From positions 62,001-126,000 of the forward strand of contig JACRDF010000031.1 in NCBI GenBank assembly GCA_016212925.1: 64,000 nt of DNA. Reading direction: 5' to 3'. Position numbers and translations under genes: made by a program. The DNA is from Desulfomonile tiedjei (GTDB lineage: Bacteria > Desulfobacterota > Desulfomonilia > Desulfomonilales > Desulfomonilaceae). The notes below the pieces were generated by a model. The model had not been told where the DNA came from, did not search any database, and worked only from the letters and a program-made list of their open reading frames with translations. Every line of letters begins with the position of its first letter. Positions within the stretch are counted from its first letter, which is position 1. Positions 27,583 to 35,339 of this stretch are shown here, piece after piece.

Positions 27583-28443
27583 ATGCCCATGCAGACACTG
27601 AGATCAGTCGCTCAGATGAAAGAATGGTCCAGGCTTCACCTTTCCAAAGGTGAAACCATAGGAATTGTCCCTACCATGGGCTACCTCCACGAGGGCCACA
27701 TGAGTCTGGTCCATCGAGCCCGCTCTGAAAACCACGCGGTCGTGGCAAGTATTTTCGTCAATCCTACCCAGTTTGGACCGCGTGAAGATCTCTCGACTTA
27801 CCCCCGAGACCCCGAGTCGGATTCCGCGAAATGCCGGGAAGCCGGCGTCGATGCCTTGTTCATGCCGGAAGTCGAAGACATCTACCCCCCGGATTTCCAA
27901 ACCTATGTGGATGTGGAAAAGGTTTCCGCGCCTCTATGTGGTGCGTCGAGGCCCGGGCATTTCAGAGGTGTTGCCACAGTTGTGTTGAAACTGTTCAACA
28001 TTGTCGCTCCAACCGCCGCGTATTTCGGGGCAAAAGACTACCAGCAACTTCAAGTCATCAAGACTATGTCGAAAGATCTGAATCTGGACGTTGAGGTGGT
28101 TGCATGCCCGACCGTTCGTGAGCCCGACGGCCTGGCCATGAGTTCCCGCAACGCATACCTCACGCCGCATCAGCGCAGACAGGCCGTGTGTCTGTACCAG
28201 GCGTTGCAAGAGGCCCAGGGCCTATTCAACAAAGGTGAGACAAGCGCTGAAAGGTACATCGAAGTGATGTCCGCGAGAATACGAAAGGAACCTGACGCGG
28301 CGGTGGACTATATAAGCCTGACTGACCCGGACAGGCTTCAGGAGCTGCAAGTGGTCAATGGGCCGGTTTTGGCTGCACTCGCGGTTCGAGTTGGTAAGAC
28401 GAGGCTCATAGACAATATGGTCCTTGGGAGAGGCGAAGCTTGA
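27583..28443 (+). CDS. panC: Pantothenate synthetase PanC
   Basis: 286 residues from the ATG at 27583 (or 284 from 27589); the frame is open further upstream through the leader but only non-protein-like residues would be added. ATP-binding VPTMGYLHEGHMSLV with the HxGH signature, NPTQFGPREDL, GASRPGHFRGVATVV, FGAKDYQQLQV and SSRNAYL are all present. Joins pantoate and beta-alanine. panD, which makes beta-alanine, follows on the same strand; panB is not in this window. Lacks a well-placed ribosome site. Confidence 0.95.
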   Translation: MPMQTLRSVAQMKEWSRLHLSKGETIGIVPTMGYLHEGHMSLVHRARSENHAVVASIFVNPTQFGPREDLSTYPRDPESDSAKCREAGVDALFMPEVEDIYPPDFQTYVDVEKVSAPLCGASRPGHFRGVATVVLKLFNIVAPTAAYFGAKDYQQLQVIKTMSKDLNLDVEVVACPTVREPDGLAMSSRNAYLTPHQRRQAVCLYQALQEAQGLFNKGETSAERYIEVMSARIRKEPDAAVDYISLTDPDRLQELQVVNGPVLAALAVRVGKTRLIDNMVLGRGEA

Positions 28444-28458
28444 ACAATGACCGGGGAA

Positions 28459-28777
28459 GGCGTTTTTGCAAAAACGCCCTCCTCGGACCCCTCCCCAAAA
28501 ACTCCCATATCTTGCCGTCTTTCCCGTCTGCGACGGCAAGGTGCTCAGTGTCTTGAAGCGGATTCTGCTGACGGTGCTTGAACGGTTAATGCGAGTGTAC
28601 TCTCAAAAAGCCGAACCTACAGGAGAAACAAGAAGGTTTTCACCGCATTCCTTATCACGAAATTTCATATATATCTGCTCCTTGAGCTTCCGCATAAAGG
28701 AAGCTCAAGGAGCAGATATATAGAAGTTTTTGGAGAGGGGTGCGGGGAGACCCTTTTTACAAAAAGGGGCTCCCCGC
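28459..28777. repeat. Nested hairpins in panC-panD spacer, two inverted repeat copies
   Basis: Three structures lie in the 367-base spacer, which has no gene. (1) GGCGTTTTTGCAAAAACGCC at 28459-28478. (2) A perfect 24-bp stem, 28668-28691 with 28699-28722, loop GCATAAA. (3) GCGGGGAG...CTCCCCGC at 28742-28777 with an inner CCTTTTT/AAAAAGG. The reverse complement of roughly 28459-28513 matches roughly 28723-28777 at most positions (shared GTTTTTGG, GAGGGGT, CTTTTT-CAAAAA), so the same repeat unit sits twice in opposite orientation around the 24-bp stem. Confidence 0.7.
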
Positions 28778-28810
28778 TATTCCCTCCTTATCCCCTGCTG
28801 GAGGCAGGAC

Positions 28811-29167
28811 ATGCAACGGACGATGCTTAAGTCGAAGATTCACCGCGCAAGAGTAACCGGCGCCTGCGTCGATTACGAAGGCAGCATAAGCATAGACTCG
28901 CGCCTACTTGAGGCCGCGGACCTCCTGGAATACGAACAGGTGCACATCTACAACGTATCCAATGGCGAACGGTTTACCACCTACGTTATAAACGGCGAGC
29001 CGGATTCCGGGGTGATCTGCCTGAATGGAGCCGCGGCAAGGAAGGTCTCCGTGGGTGACCTGGTCATCATCTGTTCGTACGTGGCCATGGAAGACTCGGA
29101 ATGTAAGGGACACCACTCGCGCAACATATTTGTGGACCAGAACAACCGCATTACAAAAAAGGGCTGA
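28811..29167 (+). CDS. panD: Aspartate 1-decarboxylase PanD
   Basis: 118 residues from the ATG at 28811, preceded by GGAGG; the frame is open earlier but would run through the hairpin repeat. MLKSKIHRARVTGA and YEGSISID: the Gly-Ser bond here is the self-cleavage site that creates the pyruvoyl cofactor. NGERFTTYVI and NGAAAR follow as in the family. Makes beta-alanine for PanC. Confidence 0.95.
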   Translation: MQRTMLKSKIHRARVTGACVDYEGSISIDSRLLEAADLLEYEQVHIYNVSNGERFTTYVINGEPDSGVICLNGAAARKVSVGDLVIICSYVAMEDSECKGHHSRNIFVDQNNRITKKG

Positions 29168-29201
29168 AAGACACCTCCTGGTTCTGAAGGTCGCTCTTTC
29201 C

Positions 29202-29286
29202 GTCATTCCTGCGGAAGCAGGAATCCAGTGTGTTTGGTCCGATGTTCCACCTGGGACTCCTGGACCCCGGCTTTCGCCGGGGTGAC
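29202..29286. repeat. REP-like element GTCATTCC...GGTGAC
   Basis: GTCATTCCTGCGGAAGCAGG at the left and TGGACCCCGGCTTTCGCCGG at the right, each an imperfect palindrome, arranged as inverted halves. This is the very widespread proteobacterial 'GTCATTCCCGCGAAAGCGGG' type of dispersed repeat. Confidence 0.7.
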
Positions 29287-29384
29287 GTCTTGGGCCACTG
29301 GGTTGAGACCAAAACTTCGAGGAATCTACCGGCTGAGCCAATTCACCATGGCCACATGCGCCGCACTTGGGTCTCTAAGTAGGG

Positions 29385-30500
29385 CTAAAAAAGCTCGTCT
29401 TCGTCTTCGCCTCCGGAGGGCATTTCGCCGTATTTCTGAAGATGTTGCTGGAGCAACTCGCTCTCACGCTTGGAAAACATCTTGTCTTCTTCGTAATCGA
29501 AATGTTTCGCGCTTTGGCACGCTTCCAGATACTCCAAGAGAAGTTCCCGCATATTCGCGGTTCCTTTGATCACGATGGGCTTCTTTTCTTCGTCCATCAG
29601 TCGGAAAGCTCCCTCTGCCGCCGGAACCTTGAGCACGTTTTCTTCAATGAATGCTGACAAATGTTCGGGAGGAGCCATGACTCGTCGCATGGCGGGCATC
29701 AGGTCACGACCGGCGCTTTTCAGCTTCTTGTCTATGATCGCGCCGGTAGGACAAACTTCCATGCACGCCGTGCAAAATATGCATCCGGAGTCCTTCAGAC
29801 TCGGCGCAACCGATCCCACCGTAACTTTTCCGTCTTTGTCGAACACGAAACCTATAGCCTCTATGCCCATCAGGTCGCGGCACGCCCGAACGCATCGCGT
29901 GCAAGATATGCACAGATTGTAGTCCCGCGTCAGCAAAGGGTCCGCGTCGAGCACAGGAATATCGGCCGGTACCCATCTGATCGTGGAAGGACTGATCCCG
30001 ACGTATTCAGCCACCTTCTGAAATTCGCAGTTTCCGAACTGCGGGCAGCAGCGTTCATTCTCAGGAACATTTGACGAACACTGGGTCCGGGGACAACCTT
30101 CGCGCTGGGCGCACGTCAGGCATGAATGGGGATGGCCGGCCATTATAGAGGCAAGTTGCTCCTGTCTTCTCGCTCTAACGGCTTCGGACTCGGTGGCGAT
30201 CCGCATCCCTTCAGAGACCTGGGTAAGGCAAGAGGGGACCAACTCACGGGTGTCTATCCTTTCGACCACGCAAAGACCGCACCCGGATTCGATCCCGTCA
30301 GCAGGGGCATAAGCACTATGGTTTTCTATCCTGGTCTCACCTCGATAAACGGCCTCGACCGGCTGGCCGCCTTTGTGGGGCGGAAGATCGGGATGATAGC
30401 AAAGGGTAGGAATGTAGATATCAGCCCTGATAGCAGCCTCAAGAATAGTGTCACCCGGTTCGACCGTAACCCGATTGCCGTTTATGGTGATGGTGGACAT
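29385..30500 (-). CDS. NuoG/HoxU-like multi-cluster Fe-S electron-transfer protein
   Basis: 371 residues. [2Fe-2S] ferredoxin domain (about 1-95, cysteines in PTLCYH, SGCGLCVVE, VPSCLTQ). His-Cys [4Fe-4S] domain (HPHSCLTCAQREGCPRTQC, about 125-145). Two [4Fe-4S] clusters (CISCTRCVRAC and CIFCTACMEVC, about 195-255). A C-terminal region of about 110 residues without cysteines follows. The same order starts NuoG, HydA and some formate dehydrogenases, but no catalytic domain follows. Probably passes electrons from an NADH- or formate-linked partner to the adjacent ferredoxin and BcrA/BcrD-type ATPases (inference). Its start overlaps the 3' end of the transposase gene by 19 bases. Confidence 0.85.
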   Translation of the reverse strand: MSTITINGNRVTVEPGDTILEAAIRADIYIPTLCYHPDLPPHKGGQPVEAVYRGETRIENHSAYAPADGIESGCGLCVVERIDTRELVPSCLTQVSEGMRIATESEAVRARRQEQLASIMAGHPHSCLTCAQREGCPRTQCSSNVPENERCCPQFGNCEFQKVAEYVGISPSTIRWVPADIPVLDADPLLTRDYNLCISCTRCVRACRDLMGIEAIGFVFDKDGKVTVGSVAPSLKDSGCIFCTACMEVCPTGAIIDKKLKSAGRDLMPAMRRVMAPPEHLSAFIEENVLKVPAAEGAFRLMDEEKKPIVIKGTANMRELLLEYLEACQSAKHFDYEEDKMFSKRESELLQQHLQKYGEMPSGGEDEDELF

Positions 30501-31219
30501 AGATAGAGACCCCTGAAAAGGTTTCTTTGAATGCAGATCAATTTCCTGCGGGATACCGCAACAGATTTGCGGCCAACGGGCCGTTCGATAATTGACGACA
30601 GCCAGAGATCGAATTCGTCAGTTCCCGTGCGGGATGGGTTTTCGCGATCGTTAGACCAATGCGATGGGTTGGTTACTATGTATTCGCGAATACGATCGAG
30701 GGATCGATCATCGCGAATGACATGTTCGTAATAGTTGCGCTGCCAAACCGGTAGCCCTGGGGTATGCCGTAAACGGTTAATGGTCCTAGTGGTAGCGGAT
30801 TTGAAAGACCGAACGATGGTTCCCAGAGAGGACGGTACGGACCCGCCGAATCGAGAAACCGTAGGGGCACGGCGTGCCGTGCCCTCTGCGACGGCACCGG
30901 AGATTATAAGAATTCCGTGGAAATGATTCGGCATGACAATATATTCGTCCAGCTCAACATTGAATCTAATGGTCTCTGTCTTCAGCCATTCCGCCTCGAC
31001 TTGATGACCTAGTTCGTTCAGTCGCATTTCTTCGTGGCGGATCTCGCCGAATAGGCTCACTCTCCCGTAAGAGCACACAGTTACGAAATAGGTTCCGGCC
31101 TCCGTGTAATCGAAGTCTTTGAGCCGAATTGAACGCCGAGCGGGTGGAATAGGAGGCACGCGCGTCACCTTTGTGAACAGGAGATGGGCACGGCACGCCG
31201 TGCCCCTACAGCGTCTCAT
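30482..31219 (-). CDS. REP-associated tyrosine transposase (RAYT)
   Basis: Up to 245 residues. Y1-transposase hallmarks: GTYFVTVCSYGRVSLFGE (about 40-58), HUH motif MPNHFHGI, catalytic Tyr region VWQRNYYEHVIRD, then a RAYT-type C-terminus. Start uncertain: the N-terminal ten residues are encoded by a palindrome (31186-31205), and a second, inverted copy of the same palindrome is inside the gene (30865-30884). It sits between two genes of a same-strand Fe-S operon, so it probably inserted there. Single-strand endonuclease acting on REP palindromes is the known role of the family. Confidence 0.85.
   Translation of the reverse strand: MRRCRGTACRAHLLFTKVTRVPPIPPARRSIRLKDFDYTEAGTYFVTVCSYGRVSLFGEIRHEEMRLNELGHQVEAEWLKTETIRFNVELDEYIVMPNHFHGILIISGAVAEGTARRAPTVSRFGGSVPSSLGTIVRSFKSATTRTINRLRHTPGLPVWQRNYYEHVIRDDRSLDRIREYIVTNPSHWSNDRENPSRTGTDEFDLWLSSIIERPVGRKSVAVSRRKLICIQRNLFRGLYLCPPSP
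30865..30884. repeat. REP palindrome inside RAYT gene
   Basis: GGGCACGGCGTGCCGTGCCC, flanked on the left by GTAG. It is the exact reverse complement of the copy at 31186, with mirror flank CTAC there. It lies in the coding sequence and is read as GTARRAP in the protein. Confidence 0.8.
31186..31205. repeat. REP palindrome at RAYT 5' end
   Basis: GGGCACGGCACGCCGTGCCC followed by CTAC. Pairs as an inverted copy with 30865-30884, 300 bases away. Confidence 0.8.
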
Positions 31220-31279
31220 CCTCGCGGCCGGAACCGCACACGGGCCTGTCCGAACCGCATGATTCGTGTGGAATCCTGC

Positions 31280-31570
31280 TTACCACGAATGCGATATGGC
31301 TCCTGCTTTGCACGCCTGTACGCACGGGAGCGGCGGCCTGTCGGACGGCGGTTTGCACGGACCGCACTCGTATTTCAGCTTTTTCCTTTTGTCGGGCACG
31401 ATCATAGCCACGGGCTCTTCGTTCGTGGGATCGTTGGGGTCTTCGTCCACGACCTGGAAGGCATGCGCAGGGCAGGCCGTCACACAGTCGCCGCACCCGT
31501 TGCACTTGTCCGTATCGATGGTTATGAAGTAATTGCCAGAACCGTCACTATATCCGTAGTTTGCTAACAT
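31280..31570 (-). CDS. Ferredoxin with one normal and one atypical [4Fe-4S] site
   Basis: 96 residues; AGGA lies eight bases before the ATG. The first cluster is canonical (DKCNGCGDCVTACPAHAF). The second has a CGPC pair, a long gap, then PCVQACKAGAI, so the spacing between the second and third Cys is expanded to 11 residues. Likely the electron donor to the neighbouring ATPase pair, as the bzd/bcr/bad ferredoxins are to class I benzoyl-CoA reductase. Same strand as the ATPase genes; 118 bases from the nearer one. Confidence 0.85.
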   Translation of the reverse strand: MLANYGYSDGSGNYFITIDTDKCNGCGDCVTACPAHAFQVVDEDPNDPTNEEPVAMIVPDKRKKLKYECGPCKPPSDRPPLPCVQACKAGAISHSW

Positions 31571-31688
31571 GCTGTCATCCTATTCCATAGAGCCATACCG
31601 ATGAATTTTTTCATTGTCCGCTCCGAGGACCGGATCAGGGGACCCAGCCGCCAACGAGTGTCCCCCGCTAAAACTCGCCCAGGAAACC

Positions 31689-32576
31689 CTACTTGCGCCT
31701 GCCCTTCCCTTTCTTGCACAGGGCGTGACCGAACAGGGCCGCACCGGCCGCACCGGCCAACTGGGTATCCCACTTGGCTTTCATCGGCTCCAGACCTATC
31801 TTCTTTTTGAGCCTGTCAATCACGCCACGGTTCTTGGCCATCCCGCCGGTTATGGCGAACTCGGGCTCCACACCTACCCGTTCCAGGAGGGAATAAATCC
31901 TGTCCGCCATTGCAGAACAATAAGCTGCAAGGACTTCGTTGGTGCTCAGCCCTTTTCGCAACAAGCCCGTGGCCTCAGACTTCGCGTAAACGACGCAGGT
32001 GCTGGAAACCGCAGTGGGCTCCTTATCAATCTGAAACGACCTCTCCCCCACGTCACCGATGGGGACTGAAAGCAGATCGGCAAACACCTCCATGCCTCGG
32101 CCCGTTCCTGCCGCGCATTTGTCATTCATGAGAAAGTTCGTCACTTTACCTTTGTCGTCGCAGCGGATGGCCTTAATGTCCTGGCCGCCGACGTCAAGCA
32201 CGGTCCTCACTTGCGGGCCGTAGATGAAGTTTGCTCCACGCGCGTGGCACGCAATCTCCGTGACCGTACGGTCGGCCATAGGCACATTTACTCGGCCGTA
32301 ACCTGTCCCGATGCAGTAATGTATCTTGTCTTCGGCGAGGTCCGTCTTTTCCAAAGCGAACGCAAACGCGTTGCGCGCACTGTTGGGGCTGTCCGAACCT
32401 GTTCTCATGTTGCCGTAGGCGTAGAACTGGCCGTCAACCATTATCACAGCCTGCGAGCTTACTGATCCCACATCAATACCCAAGGTCACGAATTCTCCGT
32501 CCTGCCATTTAATGTCAGGGTTTACCCAGTTGGTCTCTTCCCACCTCCAGAATTCCCTTTTGTTCTCCTCAGCCAC
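31689..32576 (-). CDS. BcrA/BadF/BzdP-type ATP-dependent activase subunit
   Basis: 295 residues from a GTG with GGAGGA upstream. ASKHA ATPase: phosphate loop GIDVGSVSSQAV (about 33-44), DVGGQDIKAI (about 127-136), cluster-binding Cys in NDKCAAGTGRGM and in SSTCVVYAKSE, adenosine loop ITGGMAKN. These proteins hydrolyse ATP to push low-potential electrons through a bridging [4Fe-4S] into 2-hydroxyacyl-CoA dehydratase or benzoyl-CoA reductase. The intact DVGGQD and its pairing with a BcrD-like partner suggest the heterodimeric benzoyl-CoA-reductase type. A 30-residue N-terminal extension (WRWEETNWVNPDIKW) precedes the domain. No catalytic subunit genes are adjacent. Confidence 0.85.
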   Translation of the reverse strand: MAEENKREFWRWEETNWVNPDIKWQDGEFVTLGIDVGSVSSQAVIMVDGQFYAYGNMRTGSDSPNSARNAFAFALEKTDLAEDKIHYCIGTGYGRVNVPMADRTVTEIACHARGANFIYGPQVRTVLDVGGQDIKAIRCDDKGKVTNFLMNDKCAAGTGRGMEVFADLLSVPIGDVGERSFQIDKEPTAVSSTCVVYAKSEATGLLRKGLSTNEVLAAYCSAMADRIYSLLERVGVEPEFAITGGMAKNRGVIDRLKKKIGLEPMKAKWDTQLAGAAGAALFGHALCKKGKGRRK

Positions 32577-32614
32577 CTGTATATCCTCCGATTCCGCTTT
32601 TCGATTGATTGAGT

Positions 32615-33391
32615 CTAATTGCCGTCCGCGCCCGCAACAACGGCTGCGCCTACAGCGGCAGCGAACTCCGGCTTGTCCGGAATGTGTATTTTGTCCACCC
32701 CCAACTCTCTCTGAAGCGCTGTCACAAAACCGGGATTGTATGCCACTCCGCCGATCATCACTATGTCCGGATTGACCCCAACGCGCCTAATCATCGACAC
32801 TATTCTGCCGGCCATGGCATCATGGATTGCTTTGCTGATGTCCTTCTTCTCAGTCTTCGCGTGGATCAGGCCCACGACCTCGGATTCGGCGAAGATCGTG
32901 CACTGGGCATTCATGGGGATAGGGTTGTTTGAGGATAGTGCCAAAAGGCCCATCTGTTCCAGCGGGGTCTCCAGGGCCCGGCCCATGGCCTCAATAAATG
33001 CGCCCGCGCCCGCTGCGCACTTCTCGTTGATCGCGAAGTCCTCTGCACGGCCGTTCTCGTCGCACTTGGCGGCACGGGCTTCCTCAGCTCCCACGTCCGC
33101 CACGGTCCTTGCATTGGGGAAAAAGTAATGAGCTGCCGCAGTCATTGCCCTGATATCGTTTACCTTTACATCAGCCTCAGCGATGGCTTTGGCCCCTGAT
33201 CCGGTCCCACCAATGTGGCCCAGATCGGACCTGGAAACCCCCGCGTCCTTCAGGGCCAATTCCAACGATTCCTTTACTGCCTGGGCCTGATCAAAGCCGG
33301 TCACCACGATGCCTCTGCCGATTATCCGGCCGTTTTTGATGATAACTGTCTTCGTGTTCTTGGCACCACAGTCAATCCCTGCAGTGATCAT
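32615..33391 (-). CDS. BcrD/BadG/BzdQ-type activase subunit
   Basis: 258 residues from the ATG at 33391 (GGAGGGAGG upstream; the frame is open 20 codons further). GIDCGAKNTKTVI, cluster Cys in NEKCAAGAGAF and AQCTIFAESE, adenosine loop MIGGVAYNPG. The usual DVGGQD is replaced by DVGAEEARAAKC, which I recall as characteristic of the BcrD/BadG branch; this separates it from the neighbour at 31689. Together the two would form the ATPase half of a class I type reductase. First gene of the operon 32615-31689-31280-29385. Confidence 0.85.
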   Translation of the reverse strand: MITAGIDCGAKNTKTVIIKNGRIIGRGIVVTGFDQAQAVKESLELALKDAGVSRSDLGHIGGTGSGAKAIAEADVKVNDIRAMTAAAHYFFPNARTVADVGAEEARAAKCDENGRAEDFAINEKCAAGAGAFIEAMGRALETPLEQMGLLALSSNNPIPMNAQCTIFAESEVVGLIHAKTEKKDISKAIHDAMAGRIVSMIRRVGVNPDIVMIGGVAYNPGFVTALQRELGVDKIHIPDKPEFAAAVGAAVVAGADGN

Positions 33392-33413
33392 GTATGAAAC
33401 CTCCCTCCAATTT

Positions 33414-33441
33414 GAAGGGCCGACCTCATTGCCGGCCCTTT
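33414..33441. other. Hairpin just upstream of activase gene
   Basis: AAGGGCCG...CGGCCCTT, 8-bp stem with a 10-base loop, lies between the possible gene remnant and the ribosome site of the 33391 gene. On the plus strand it is followed by TTTT. It may be a terminator for either direction or a leader hairpin; not resolved. Confidence 0.4.
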
Positions 33442-33459
33442 TGAATCGCAAGTCACCTG

Positions 33460-33708
33460 TTATTTTCTTTTCAGTCCGAGGCTCTCCGGGATGATGTCGA
33501 GCCTATTCGCGTCGAACTCGCGTTCATCGCCCATGTTTCCTTCGTGCGGCATCACCTTGAGTCTCCATTCTAACAGACCGAGGCTATTTTCTGCCATGCC
33601 GGCGCTCAGATCTTCGCAACTTCGGTGGGCATGCCGGATAATGCCGCCCGGTTTCCAGAAGAAGCCTGCCATCCTCTTGCCGGTTCCGGCGGGTGGCCCG
33701 GACGCCAC
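33460..33708 (-). pseudogene. Possible C-terminal remnant of an unknown protein
   Basis: An 82-codon frame whose last 65 codons look like coding sequence (FWKPGGIIRHAHRSCEDL ... LGLLEWRLKVMPHEG ... LDIIPESLGLKRK), with balanced codon use. It has no ribosome site, and its putative start lies in the palindrome at 33692-33723. It ends 69 bases upstream of the activase gene on the same strand. Could be a truncated gene or chance; the family was not recognised. Confidence 0.25.
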
Positions 33709-33723
33709 TGCGTCCGGGCCACC
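33692..33723. repeat. 14-bp palindrome with four-base loop
   Basis: GGTGGCCCGGACGC, loop CACT, GCGTCCGGGCCACC. Perfect stem with no T-run, so more like a REP unit than a terminator. The rest of the 33392-33992 spacer shows no gene apart from the possible remnant. Confidence 0.6.
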
Positions 33724-33992
33724 CAGCGGTGTAGTTCCTGGCTATTTTGCAGTTTGCCGCGATCCTTGCGTTACGCTTGAAACAAAAATCCCAGCCACAT
33801 AACTGAAAGATACAGTTCACCCACGTGCGGCCTTGAAACATTTCGGAGGCCGGGTTATAGTCGGGGGTCGAAATTGACCTTCCTGAAACGGCCACGCATA
33901 TTATGACCACACGGGCCGTGCTCATGATACAATTAATTTTCCCGGCGCGGGCTTCCGCTGCCAGCAATTGGAATCCCGGATGGAGGATCGCC

Positions 33993-34529
33993 ATGCCTGA
34001 GGACGACGAAATCCTTGTCAGCCCTGAATTGAGCCAAGACTTCAGTTTGTTTGAAGAATTCTGCGAAGAGAATGCCGGGCAGGAATTGGCGTACCTGGAG
34101 GTTGTCCAGCGCAACCCCCTGGAGATGGACGCTATCACCCTCGCGTTTTGTCTGAGGCATTTGATCCGCCTGTCCCGCGGCCTGATGGATGTGCTTTCGA
34201 AAACCCTGGATGGTGACTCAACTCCCGATCTGTCTACCATCCTGGCCCTAAAAGGTATAGAGCTTGACAAGACCAGGGCAGCGGGCCTCAGGGAAGTGAT
34301 ATTCGCGTTCCGCGACAGTGCTGATGAGGATATCAGGCTGAATTTCACCAAGGCGCTCCAGATCCTCACTATCAGTCGCGAGCGACGGAGAGTCGCCCTT
34401 AACCTGGGGGAATCCTACAGGCCGCCGGAAGAGGGATGGACGGAAGAAGACTTCGGCGGCGACGATTCGCTCCTGGAAACCGTACGAGCCGTGGAAGATC
34501 CGCAGTGGAAAGAGACGGAGGAAGTCTGA
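33993..34529 (+). CDS. Acidic protein of unknown function
   Basis: 178 residues from the ATG at 33993 with GGAGG upstream (MPEDDEILVSPEL); the frame is open 30 codons earlier. Mostly helical and strongly acidic, ending with an Asp/Glu-rich tail (WTEEDFGGDDSLLE). No signal peptide, membrane segment or metal motif. Six bases before the 34536 gene, so the two are surely one operon. Confidence 0.7.
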   Translation: MPEDDEILVSPELSQDFSLFEEFCEENAGQELAYLEVVQRNPLEMDAITLAFCLRHLIRLSRGLMDVLSKTLDGDSTPDLSTILALKGIELDKTRAAGLREVIFAFRDSADEDIRLNFTKALQILTISRERRRVALNLGESYRPPEEGWTEEDFGGDDSLLETVRAVEDPQWKETEEV

Positions 34530-34535
34530 CAACCA

Positions 34536-35339
34536 ATGGCAAATGATACTCATCTGGTTCCGGTCTCCGAAAGGGGCAAGAAGGTTCTTGATCTCGTAAA
34601 GGTGGACAATCGCGCCGCGTCACAACTCATGGCATCGTTGCCTCTTGAGGAACAGGCGTCGCTGGTGAGCCATCAAGCGCTTCGCGATCCTAAGTCCGCG
34701 CAAGAACTGCTCTTTCTTCTAAAGGATGAGACCGCTCAAGAGGTTGTTGACAAGTTAGGTGACAGGTCCCTTTTCCGAATTATGAAGTCTCAAAGTTCGA
34801 CTCATATAGGGGTGCTGTGCCTGGTGGATCCTCAAAGGGTCCAATCCATCCTGGACCTTGATCCGGAGTTGTTTTCCACCAAAGGGGTAACTGATCCACA
34901 GGCCGCTTACCACTGGCTGGTGAGTTTCCTTGAAGAAGATGACGAGGTGTTTTCCAAGCTCTTGCAGACAATAGACATCAAAGTTGTGGCATCCACCTTT
35001 CAGGATAAAATACTACGGTCGTGGTCCAGGTCGGCTCAGGAGGCTAACCCGGAGGAAGAGACCAGCGCTTTTCCTGCCGACTTCATGGTCAAGCTGGATA
35101 GAGGGGAACTGAAGCCTGACGATCTGGATGTGTCCGATGAGGAAGCCCTGGACATTCTTACAAGAATATATGTCACCAACGAGGCATACTTCAACGAGTT
35201 GGTTTCTCTCATGATAAGAGAGGACGACATTAAGGTGAGGACCGCGGAAGAAGCCTTCGAGCGAATTCAGGAGCAGGTGGGCGATATGACCGCAGTTACG
35301 GAGGAAGCCGAAGAGATGTTTATTCCACTCGAAGAGTAG
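34536..35339 (+). CDS. Acidic helical protein of unknown function
   Basis: 267 residues. Begins with repeated helical hairpins (LMASLPLEEQASLVSHQA, LLFLLKDETAQEVVDKLGD) that recall MgtE-N-like or DUF6178-like deltaproteobacterial proteins, but I cannot confirm either. Contains acidic loops (LVSFLEEDDEVFSKLL, GELKPDDLDVSDEEALDIL) and no catalytic signature. Cytoplasmic by lack of signal. Co-transcribed with 33993-34529. Confidence 0.65.
   Translation: MANDTHLVPVSERGKKVLDLVKVDNRAASQLMASLPLEEQASLVSHQALRDPKSAQELLFLLKDETAQEVVDKLGDRSLFRIMKSQSSTHIGVLCLVDPQRVQSILDLDPELFSTKGVTDPQAAYHWLVSFLEEDDEVFSKLLQTIDIKVVASTFQDKILRSWSRSAQEANPEEETSAFPADFMVKLDRGELKPDDLDVSDEEALDILTRIYVTNEAYFNELVSLMIREDDIKVRTAEEAFERIQEQVGDMTAVTEEAEEMFIPLEE

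Noticed and set aside
33584-34369. 261-codon minus-strand frame
   Set aside because: Opposite to the 33993 gene, which has a ribosome site and an operon partner; Ser/Arg-rich shadow composition.
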